Assembly (NCBI GenBank): GCA_050013275.1
Contig: JBEKFO010000008.1
Location: 1 to 28,331 of the forward strand
Direction of reading: 5' to 3'
From: Roseiarcus sp050013275
GTDB lineage: Bacteria; Pseudomonadota; Alphaproteobacteria; Rhizobiales; Beijerinckiaceae
Length of the DNA: 28,331 bases
Part shown: one piece after another, positions 8,586-15,201 of the stretch
Position numbering within the stretch: position 1 is the first letter of the stretch
Layout of the letters: every line of letters begins with the position of its first letter
The notes under the pieces: model-generated
What the model was told of the DNA's origin: nothing
What the model saw: the letters and a program-made list of their open reading frames with translations, nothing else
Databases searched by the model: none
Made by a program: the position numbers and the translations under genes

Positions 8586-8599
8586 TTGACGCCGATCAA
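8586..8599 (-). promoter_or_regulatory. FNR/FixK-type box upstream of the N-ATPase operon
   Basis: Read on the minus strand the site is TTGATCGGCGTCAA: TTGAT and GTCAA half-sites around four bases, matching the consensus TTGA(T/C)-N4-(A/G)TCAA bound by FNR, FnrN and FixK. Its centre is about 104 bp before the atpD start. Placing it at -41.5, as at class II activated promoters, puts transcription start near 8551 and a poor -10 (TAGGAA at 8563-8558), as expected for an activator-dependent promoter. A second palindrome overlaps it (ATCGGCG-TTGA-CGCCGAT, 8579-8596) and could instead fold as the 3' hairpin of the TIR gene. The match is seen; the control role is inferred. Confidence 0.55.
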
Positions 8600-8660
8600 C
8601 CCCTGAAAGGTGGAGCGTCAGGCCGCGATTCCCGACTTGCCCAGCTCAGGCGCGGCGTCG

Positions 8661-9929
8661 TCAAGCGCCCTTGGGCGCCGGGAGATCGGCTTTCCCTCTT
8701 CGGCGATTTATCAAGAAATTCAGCAAGAAATACATAAAATACACTGGCGTCGCAATGAGAACGAAGAAAAAAAGAGACATCATAGCGATCATGCCAAGTC
8801 CGTCGGAAAAAGCCCGATCGTTGGCGACGATTGGCGTCGACGCCAAACCCAAGCTGAAAAACACAACCGCCATTAGCGCATACAATTTGCCAATGCCGAT
8901 GACGCTATTTCGGCGAAACGTCGAAATGAGAATTACAGAAAGGTTGTAAGCGATCAGCAAGGCGAAAAATGCGGCGACGCCGTTTCCATCCCAATTGCCC
9001 CCAATGAGAGCAATTAGGAACGCGCTCGGGATTGTCGTCATCAGTATGAACTTGACAAGTATCTTGGTTCGCTTGGTTTCAAATTCCAGATTTTGGCTGC
9101 GCTCGGATGGACCCTCGGGTCTTGCCTCCCCGCGAATCGCCGGACCGCCATTGCGGATTTCGCCGTCGAGCGTCGTGGCCGCGGCCGGCGCGCTCTCCGC
9201 CTCCTCCCGCCGGCGGCTTTCTTCGGCGGCGCGCTTTTCCGCTTCAGCCCGTTCGTGTTCTTCACGCTGTTGTTCGGCCCGACGCGCGGCCTGGGCGTCG
9301 GCGGCGCGCCGCGCAGCCTCGCCGTCGATGGCGCGTCGCCGCTCCGTCTCTTCGGCCGCTTCCCGCTTGCGGCGCTCCTCCTCGACGAATCGCGCCGCCT
9401 CGATCTCGTGCTGCGAAGCGGGCGCCTCGCGCCGCATCGCGTTGAGGACGCTGGCGGCGAGGCGGTCGGCCCATTGCCTGACCTTCGGCGATTTTGGGTC
9501 CTCATAGACCAGCGAACGGAAATCGATCCATTGCTGGCGGCGCAAGCCGGCGAGCTCGTCGCCGAAAACCGTGTCCGACGCCGGCAGGTTTTCGACGTTT
9601 ACGTAGTAGATGGGGAAAATGAGATCGTCGCGTCCTAGCGCCTTCATGCGATCCCGGAACGCCTTGAACTCCGCGAGGCAATTGGCGCTCTTGACGTAGC
9701 GCGGCGTGACGACCGGGACGAAGAACGTCACCTGTCCAATCGTCCGTTCGATCGTCGCGGCCCAGTCCGCGCCGAAAGGGATCGCCGCAATATCCTGCCA
9801 AAGCGTGAGCTCTTCGCCATATTGCAGGTTGATCGCCTTGCCGACGATCGCGCGCAATTGGCTGAGCTGGCCGTCGCTGTGATCGTCGTCTTGACGGGCG
9901 TAGCTCCAGAAACCGACCGGCTTAAGCAT
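8661..9929 (-). CDS. TIR domain, coiled-coil, four-TM protein
   Basis: 422 residues from ATG 9929, chosen because GGAAGAG stands upstream and the TIR fold begins at once; the frame is open to an ATG at 10073. Residues 3-165 are a TIR_2-type domain: box 1 GFWSYARQDDD, then LTLWQDIAAIPFGADW, then VPVVTPRYVKSANCLAEFKA. E87 in SANCLAEF sits where TIR NAD+ hydrolases have their catalytic Glu. Residues about 172-248 are an uninterrupted Arg/Glu/Ala-rich helix, probably a coiled coil. Residues about 288-407 hold four hydrophobic segments, so the TIR domain is membrane-anchored and probably cytosolic. It could be a signalling or defence NADase; no partner gene is adjacent. The 3' third (8690-9080) is visibly more AT-rich than its neighbours. 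Domain call firm, function unknown. Confidence 0.85.
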   Translation of the reverse strand: MLKPVGFWSYARQDDDHSDGQLSQLRAIVGKAINLQYGEELTLWQDIAAIPFGADWAATIERTIGQVTFFVPVVTPRYVKSANCLAEFKAFRDRMKALGRDDLIFPIYYVNVENLPASDTVFGDELAGLRRQQWIDFRSLVYEDPKSPKVRQWADRLAASVLNAMRREAPASQHEIEAARFVEEERRKREAAEETERRRAIDGEAARRAADAQAARRAEQQREEHERAEAEKRAAEESRRREEAESAPAAATTLDGEIRNGGPAIRGEARPEGPSERSQNLEFETKRTKILVKFILMTTIPSAFLIALIGGNWDGNGVAAFFALLIAYNLSVILISTFRRNSVIGIGKLYALMAVVFFSLGLASTPIVANDRAFSDGLGMIAMMSLFFFVLIATPVYFMYFLLNFLINRRRGKADLPAPKGA

Positions 9930-10106
9930 CTTCAGCTCTTCCGCGCTGCGAGGCCGACGTCGTGGTCCGAGCAACGGCTTCGAAAACCGCTGGAACCGGC
10001 GCGCGAGCATATCGGCGGAAAAATCGTCTGAGAAGCGTGATCGTTTGACGCACCGCCAAGGTCGCGTGCGCAATTGCCAGCCGCGTCGCGTTCGGCGCCC
10101 GCGCGC

Positions 10107-10556
10107 TCAGATTTGATAGGTCAACTCCTCCTCGTCCGACTCGGTCAGCGCCCGCATCGCCGCTAGGGAGCGGTTGTCGAGCACGAGGGCGATCGCGTCG
10201 CGCACCTCGATCATCATCAGCCGCACGTTGCACTGCACTTCCGCCGGACAGTCGTCGCAGCGGCGGTAGAACTTGCGGCTGGCGCAGGCGATCGGCGCGA
10301 GCGGGCCGTCGAGCGCGCGAACGATTTGCCCGACCATGATCTCGTAGGGGCTCCTGGCGAGGACGTAGCCGCCACCGCGGCCCTTCTTGGAGTGCACGAG
10401 GCCGGCGGTGCGCAATTCTCCAAGAATAGCGTCGAGGAACTTCTTCGGGATCTTATTGGCCGCGGCGATGTCGGCGACCAGCGCGGGCTGTCCAGGGGGC
10501 ATGCCCGCCAGATGAACCATCGCCTTCAACCCATACTTGCCTTTATTGGTCAGCAT
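10107..10556 (-). CDS. Rrf2-family transcriptional regulator
   Basis: 149 residues starting MLTNKGKYGLKAMVHLAG, the typical Rrf2 N-terminus, with a winged helix-turn-helix (ALVADIAAANKIPKKFLDAI) and the wing motif KKGRGGGYVLARSP. In the dimerisation helix, four cysteines form C-x8-C-x2-C-x5-C (CASRKFYRRCDDCPAEVQC), a plausible Fe-S or redox-sensing site, though the spacing differs from the IscR C-x5-C-x5-C pattern. ATG 10556 is preceded by GGGAGAGG; the frame is open further upstream to 10670. It is divergent from the zinc peptidase gene and 177 bp upstream of the TIR gene on the same strand. Rrf2 proteins regulate Fe-S, iron, sulfur or NO responses; which applies here cannot be told. Confidence 0.88.
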   Translation of the reverse strand: MLTNKGKYGLKAMVHLAGMPPGQPALVADIAAANKIPKKFLDAILGELRTAGLVHSKKGRGGGYVLARSPYEIMVGQIVRALDGPLAPIACASRKFYRRCDDCPAEVQCNVRLMMIEVRDAIALVLDNRSLAAMRALTESDEEELTYQI

Positions 10557-10789
10557 CCCCGGCGCCTCTCCCGCAGCGAGGCGGCGCGGCGCATTCGCTC
10601 GGTCATTCGGGTTTTCTCGCAAGCGGGCGCGCCCTCGCGCCGCCCGCTGCGATTCGATGGCGAAATTCATACGAGGTCCCGGCCGCCGCGTCCATGCGCA
10701 GGTCCGCGCCGCCTCTACCCCGGCGCGCGCGGCTCTGCTAGGAAGCGCTCGTTCGCCTGAAATCGCCGCCCGCCGCCGGGAGAGACGCC

Positions 10790-11677
10790 ATGGAATGGGA
10801 AAACACCCCCGAGTCGACGAATATCGACGATCGCCGCGGCTCGGGCGGCGGCATTCCGCTCGGCGGCGGCACAGGCGGGCTCGGCCTCGGCGCCATCGTC
10901 ATTATCGTCCTGATCAGCTATTTCACCGGCATCGACCCGCGCCTTCTGATCGGCGGAGCTGAGATCGTCACCGGCGCCGGCTCCAACGGCGCGATCCAGG
11001 CGCCGGTCGCCCCGGTCGGACAGTCGTCGGTCGGCCGCAACGACCCGATGAAGACCTTTGTCGCCCACGTGCTGGGCGAGACCGAAGCGGTCTGGGCGCA
11101 AATCCTGCCGGCGCAAAAGGGCGTGCAATACACCGACGCCACGCTCGTGCTCTACGACGGCGCCACCACGTCGGGCTGCGGCGGCGCGCAGGCCTCGATG
11201 GGGCCGTTCTATTGCCCCGTGGACAAGAAAGTCTATCTCGACATGTCGTTCTTCCGCGACATGCAGACCAAGTACGGCGGCGGCGGCGACTTCGCCTACG
11301 CCTACGTGATCGCTCACGAGATCGGCCATCACGTCCAGGACCTGCTCGGCATTCTCGACAAGGTCGACGCCGCCAAGCAGGGCGTCAGCCGCACCCAGGC
11401 CAACGCGCTGTCGGTGCGCGTCGAGCTAATGGCCGATTGCCTTGCCGGCGTGTGGGCGGCCAACGCCAATCAGAGATGGAAACTCCTCGATCCCGGGGAC
11501 ATCGAAAAGGCTTTGGCGACTGCGCAGGCGATCGGCGACGACCGCCTGCAAACCGCTGCCCGCGGCTACGCCGTGCCCGACAGCTTCACCCACGGCTCGT
11601 CGGCGATGCGGCAGAAATGGCTGACCATCGGCCTCAACAGCGGCCAAGTCGATTCCTGCAATACGTTCGCGCAGTAG
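10790..11677 (+). CDS. ypfJ: YpfJ-family zinc metallopeptidase
   Basis: 295 residues. A Gly-rich N-terminal segment is followed by one transmembrane helix (LGLGAIVIIVLISYFTG, about 31-47), and the rest is probably periplasmic. The zinc site is HEIGH at 176-180, with ELMADCLAGVW downstream supplying the further Glu/Asp ligands of the family. Family blocks DPMKTFVAHVLGETEAVW, MGPFYCPVDKKVYLDMSFF and SFTHGSSAMRQKW are all present, so the gene looks complete and intact. YpfJ-type neutral zinc peptidases are widespread, and their substrate is not known to me. It is monocistronic, divergent from the Rrf2 gene across about 230 bp. Confidence 0.92.
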   Translation: MEWENTPESTNIDDRRGSGGGIPLGGGTGGLGLGAIVIIVLISYFTGIDPRLLIGGAEIVTGAGSNGAIQAPVAPVGQSSVGRNDPMKTFVAHVLGETEAVWAQILPAQKGVQYTDATLVLYDGATTSGCGGAQASMGPFYCPVDKKVYLDMSFFRDMQTKYGGGGDFAYAYVIAHEIGHHVQDLLGILDKVDAAKQGVSRTQANALSVRVELMADCLAGVWAANANQRWKLLDPGDIEKALATAQAIGDDRLQTAARGYAVPDSFTHGSSAMRQKWLTIGLNSGQVDSCNTFAQ

Positions 11678-12008
11678 CGCGCGCCTCGGGGTGAAGACTG
11701 CGATGGGGCCGCTTCGCGCCGAGCCGCCGGCTCGCTGAAGAGCGTTCCACCTTGGACGCCGTCATCGACCTTCCATCCCCGCCGCGGCGCGATCTTGCAC
11801 GCGTTCAATCGGACGTGGCGCTTCGGCTGGCTTTTTGTCCTGCGGGTGGAGCGGATCAGGTGGCGGGAAAGACACGCTTCGGCAGATTCTCCGGTCCGAA
11901 ACGCGAAGCTGTGGACAAGGGTCTGTCCGCTCCGGAATGCGATGATATGCTTTCGGCGCGGGAACGGGGCTGAGTATAGGCTTCCCCTAGATCAATGTGG
12001 GGCCGAGT
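11678..12008 (+). other. 331-bp intergenic region, no convincing gene
   Basis: Several short overlapping frames exist, but none has a good ribosome-binding site or recognisable domain. One plus-strand frame at about 11795-11960 contains WRFGWLFVLRVERIRW and AKLWTRVCPLRNAM, segments that look like a repeatedly translated dispersed repeat rather than a protein domain. I cannot confirm this without comparison with other loci. The right end presumably carries the promoter of the small gene at 12009. Confidence 0.45.
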
Positions 12009-12203
12009 ATGAGCGACACCAGCTTTTTCGACGAAGGCTTAATTGCGGCTGCCTGGGGCATGCTGATCGAACAGAACCCTTATGAATTTGGCAGCCTCCC
12101 GCAAAGAGAGTGGCGTAGGGGTTTCCTGTCGTACGGGGTAAGAAAGACCGAAGACGACGGCGCGCGTGAAGAAGCGCCGTTGGTCGATGTCGTGACGTCC
12201 TGA
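12009..12203 (+). CDS. Small protein resembling RMF/CrpP family
   Basis: 64 residues from ATG 12009 (an ATG 12 bp earlier is possible). The central part, GLIAAAWGMLIEQNPYEFGS, continues as LPQREWRRGFLSYG. The layout G-x2-AA-x2-G, then NPY, then WRRGF is that of ribosome modulation factor and the related small CrpP proteins of Proteobacteria. The C-terminal 20 residues are charged and unlike RMF. Codon usage and composition look like coding sequence, although the ribosome-binding site (GGGGCCGAG) is weak. If the similarity is real it would bind ribosomes or another nucleic-acid target in slow growth. The family call is an inference from a short motif. Confidence 0.5.
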   Translation: MSDTSFFDEGLIAAAWGMLIEQNPYEFGSLPQREWRRGFLSYGVRKTEDDGAREEAPLVDVVTS

Positions 12204-12321
12204 AGGCGACAGGCGCCGGACGACCGTCTTGACGTGTTCATCGCCTCACCCGGGGCCGCGGGGCGCGCGCGTTTCGTTCTCTGACGCTGCAATCTCGGAT
12301 TGCAACCCAATCGGCTTGGCG

Positions 12322-13578
12322 TCACTGCGCATCGAGCCGTTTCATCGCGCGCTCGGCGGCGGCGGCGCCCGAGCGCACCGTGCCCTCCAACGTGTCCGGC
12401 AGGCCGTTCTGGACGTAGGCGCCGGCGAGAAAGAAATTGCGCCATGGCGTTTCGCAGCTCGGCCTCAGCGCGTCCTCATGCGGCGTCGCCGCGAAGGTTG
12501 CGCGCTTTTGCTTGACGACCCGCCAGGCCGGCGTCGCGTCCGACAGTCCGGTCAGGGCGGCGACGTTGCGCCACAGATCGGCCGCCAGTTCTTCGCGCGG
12601 CCTCTCCATCAAGGCGCCCGCGTCCTTGATCGCGACCGAGATGCGCCCGTCGCCGCAGGACATCCAGTTAAATGCGCCGTTGACGGCGCCGAGAATCGCC
12701 GGCGCGCCGGGCGGCGGCGAAATCGCGAAATACGCGAAAATCGCGCCGTTGAACTCCTGCGGCGCGCTCAGTCCTGGAACCAGACCCGCCGCAACTCGCG
12801 ACGGCGTCGCCAGGATCACGGCGTCGCCGGGGGCAAGATCGACGCGGTCGTAGTCGAATTCGAGTCCCGCCACGCGTTCGCCCGACAGATCGAGCGCGGC
12901 CAGCCGCCGCTCGAAGCGGATTGCGACGCCGCGTCGTCGCAGAGTCTTCAGCGCGGGCTCGACGAACGCCCGCGCCAGTCCGTGAATCGGCGTCAGCGGT
13001 CGTGCGCCGCCGAACCGCATTTCGCGCAATGCCGCGCCGGCGAGACGCGCCGAGGCGCGGTTGAGATCGGTATTGAGCGCAGCCAACGCAAAGGGGCGCC
13101 AAAGACGCTCGGCGGCGGGACCGGCGTTTGGAACGTAGTCGTGGAGCAGGGCGTTCGCCGGGGCGCGGCCGAGCCGCGCCGCGGGCCAGTAGTCCCTCAG
13201 GCGCGTCTGCGGCGCGCGCCGGCGCGAATCGAAAACCCACCAGGGGACAGGGCCGGCGTTGGGCCGCAGCGTCCAGCGTTCGCCGCTGGCCATATCGGCG
13301 AAGGCGATCCCCTCGGGCGCGACCTCGCGCCATTGCGGGCGCGCGCCGATCGCCTCGATCGCCGCCATGGCCGAGCGCCAGCTCGACAACACAAGGCCAT
13401 CGCCGCCGTCGACGGTTATGGCGGTCGCATCGTCGAAGAACGATCGACGTCGGCCGCCCGCCTGCGCGGCGCTTTCGTGCACGACGATATCCGCGGCCGA
13501 CGTCGTCGCAAGATGGACCGCCGCCGAGAGTCCGGAAAATCCTGCGCCGATGACGTGGACGGTTGGGCGCCTCATCAT
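12322..13578 (-). CDS. hpnE: Hydroxysqualene dehydroxylase HpnE
   Basis: 418-residue FAD-dependent amine-oxidase/desaturase-like protein. The dinucleotide fold is at the N-terminus (VHVIGAGFSGLSAAVHLA), followed by the FAD-contacting block HESAAQAGGRRRSFFD and a C-terminal FAD motif FFLAGAYVQNGLPDTLEGTV. HpnE completes squalene synthesis from farnesyl diphosphate after HpnD and HpnC, by reducing hydroxysqualene, and so feeds hopanoid synthesis. The usual neighbours hpnC and hpnD are not in this window, so the gene is apparently separated from its cluster or at its edge. Two consecutive ATGs at 13578 and 13575 are possible starts after GGTGGAAA. The next gene on the left is convergent. Confidence 0.85.
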   Translation of the reverse strand: MMRRPTVHVIGAGFSGLSAAVHLATTSAADIVVHESAAQAGGRRRSFFDDATAITVDGGDGLVLSSWRSAMAAIEAIGARPQWREVAPEGIAFADMASGERWTLRPNAGPVPWWVFDSRRRAPQTRLRDYWPAARLGRAPANALLHDYVPNAGPAAERLWRPFALAALNTDLNRASARLAGAALREMRFGGARPLTPIHGLARAFVEPALKTLRRRGVAIRFERRLAALDLSGERVAGLEFDYDRVDLAPGDAVILATPSRVAAGLVPGLSAPQEFNGAIFAYFAISPPPGAPAILGAVNGAFNWMSCGDGRISVAIKDAGALMERPREELAADLWRNVAALTGLSDATPAWRVVKQKRATFAATPHEDALRPSCETPWRNFFLAGAYVQNGLPDTLEGTVRSGAAAAERAMKRLDAQ

Positions 13579-13723
13579 GCTTTTCCACCACCGACCGCGA
13601 ACGAAATCCGCGCTTGAAAGTCTCGGCGCGACACGGCGAATCACTCGCTCAGCAGTACGAAGCAGACCGCTCGCGCGAAACTAGCCGCGCTCCGGCGCAG
13701 GCGCAACGCGCTGTTTCGCGCTC

Positions 13724-13769
13724 TTGACATGGCGAGCAAGCCGAGCGAGCATCTTGACCGATTGGTCAG
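13724..13769 (+). promoter_or_regulatory. preTA promoter with RutR-like operator
   Basis: A perfect -35 hexamer TTGACA lies at 13724-13729; 17 bp on is a weak -10, GAGCAT (13747-13752), placing transcription start near 13759. Over that start sits TTGACCGATTGGTCAG (13754-13769), containing the perfect dyad TGACC-GATT-GGTCA. It matches 14 of 16 positions (counting the two free ones) of the E. coli RutR consensus TTGACCANNTGGTCAA as I recall it. RutR is a TetR-type repressor released by uracil or thymine. The site is 48 bp before a pyrimidine-catabolic operon and would block the promoter. The motif is seen; the identity of the regulator is inferred. Confidence 0.6.
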
Positions 13770-13816
13770 GATTTTTCGAGACCGTGCTCGGCGCGCCGCG
13801 CCGCAGGAGAGCCGCA

Positions 13817-15190
13817 ATGGGAATCGTCTCCGAACCGCCTGGAATCGCCGACGTTGCGCCGGGCCGCCTCGACCGCGCGACGCTGGAGGCCAATTTCGTC
13901 GACCTGCATCCGCCGCTCGGCGCGCATGAAGCAAGGGTCGAAGCCGACCGCTGCTACTTCTGTTTCGACGCGCCGTGCCAGCACGCGTGCCCGACGTCGA
14001 TCGACGTTCCCTTGTTCATCCGCCAGATCGCCGCCGGCAATACGCTCGGCGCCGCGGCCACGATCCTCGGCGCCAACATCATGGGCGGCATGTGCGCGCG
14101 CGTCTGTCCGACCGAGACGCTGTGCGAAGCGGCCTGCGTGCGCGAGGCGGCGGAGGGCAAGCCGGTGCGCATCGGCCTGCTTCAGCGCCACGCCGTCGAC
14201 GCGCAGATGGAAGCCGGCCAAACCCCGTTCACCCGCGCGGCGCCGACCGGCAAGCGCGTCGCCGTCGTCGGCGCAGGGCCGGCGGGCCTCGCCTGCGCGC
14301 ATGCGCTCGCGCTCGCCGGGCACGAGGCGACGATCTTCGAGCGGCGCGAGAAGCCGGGCGGCCTCAACGAATACGGCATCGCCGCTTATAAGACGCCGAA
14401 CGGCTTCGCCGCCAAGGAGGCCGCGTTCATCCTTTCGATCGGCGGCATCACGCTCAAGCATGGCCTCGCGCTCGGGACCGACCTTTCGCTCGACGCGTTG
14501 CGCCGCGACTATGACGCGGTGTTCCTCGGCGTCGGCCTCGGCGCGACCAACAAGCTCGGCCTGCCGGGCGAAGGCGAGACCGCCAACGTGATCGACGCGG
14601 TCGAATACATCGGCGAGCTTCGCCAAGCCGCGAACCTTTCCGAGCTGCCGGTCGGACGGCGCGTCGTCGTCATCGGCGGCGGCATGACCGCGGTGGACGT
14701 CGCGGTGCAGTCGAAGCGCCTCGGCGCCGACAGGGTGACGATCGTCTATCGCCGCGGCCTCGAACAAATGAAAGCAGGCCGATTCGAGCGGGAGCTCGCG
14801 CAGACCAACGGCGTGCTCATTCGCGCCTGGGCGCGCCCGGTCGCTCTGGAAAGTCACGGCGGCGCGGTGAGCGGCGTCCTCTTCGAGCGCACGCGCGAAG
14901 AGGGCGGAGAGCTCATCGGCGCTGGCGGCGCCTTTCGCATCGAGGCCGACGCGGTCTTCACTGCGATCGGCCAGAAAAGCGCGCCCGAAGCGTTTGCCGG
15001 CGCGGGACTTCGATGCAGCCCGGATGGGCGCATTGTCGTCGACGGCGAACGACGCACCAGCCTTGCCGACGTTTGGGCCGGCGGCGATTGCATAGTGGGC
15101 GGGCGCGACCTGACGGTCAGCGCCGTCGAAGACGGCAAGCAGGCGGCGCGCTCGATCGACGCGGCGTTGAAATCCAAGGCCCAGAGTTGA
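13817..15190 (+). CDS. preT: Dihydropyrimidine dehydrogenase, NAD(P)H/FAD subunit
   Basis: 457-residue flavoprotein that takes electrons from NAD(P)H and passes them to PreA for reduction of uracil and thymine. The N-terminal Fe-S region has C46, C49, C54, C58 (CYFCFDAPCQHAC) and C93, C97, C103, C107 (CARVCPTETLCEAAC), as in the N-terminus of mammalian DPD and glutamate synthase small subunits. FAD-binding VVGAGPAGLA is at about 150-159, and the NAD(P) motif VVVIGGGMTAVDVA lies in the second half. The C-terminal block DVWAGGDCIVGGRDLTVSAV closes the FAD site. ATG 13817 follows AGGAGAG. It is 11 bp upstream of preA in an evident two-gene operon with a RutR-like operator. Confidence 0.92.
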   Translation: MGIVSEPPGIADVAPGRLDRATLEANFVDLHPPLGAHEARVEADRCYFCFDAPCQHACPTSIDVPLFIRQIAAGNTLGAAATILGANIMGGMCARVCPTETLCEAACVREAAEGKPVRIGLLQRHAVDAQMEAGQTPFTRAAPTGKRVAVVGAGPAGLACAHALALAGHEATIFERREKPGGLNEYGIAAYKTPNGFAAKEAAFILSIGGITLKHGLALGTDLSLDALRRDYDAVFLGVGLGATNKLGLPGEGETANVIDAVEYIGELRQAANLSELPVGRRVVVIGGGMTAVDVAVQSKRLGADRVTIVYRRGLEQMKAGRFERELAQTNGVLIRAWARPVALESHGGAVSGVLFERTREEGGELIGAGGAFRIEADAVFTAIGQKSAPEAFAGAGLRCSPDGRIVVDGERRTSLADVWAGGDCIVGGRDLTVSAVEDGKQAARSIDAALKSKAQS

Positions 15191-15201
15191 AGGAGCGCGA
15201 A

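Noticed and set aside
9150..9420. Repetitive GC-rich stretch as a DNA repeat array
   Set aside because: The periodicity is explained by Arg/Glu/Ala codons of the coiled coil in the TIR protein; no exact unit repeats.
13766..14857. 363-codon minus-strand frame opposite preT
   Set aside because: Antisense shadow: no motif, no ribosome-binding site, and it would cover the preT promoter region.
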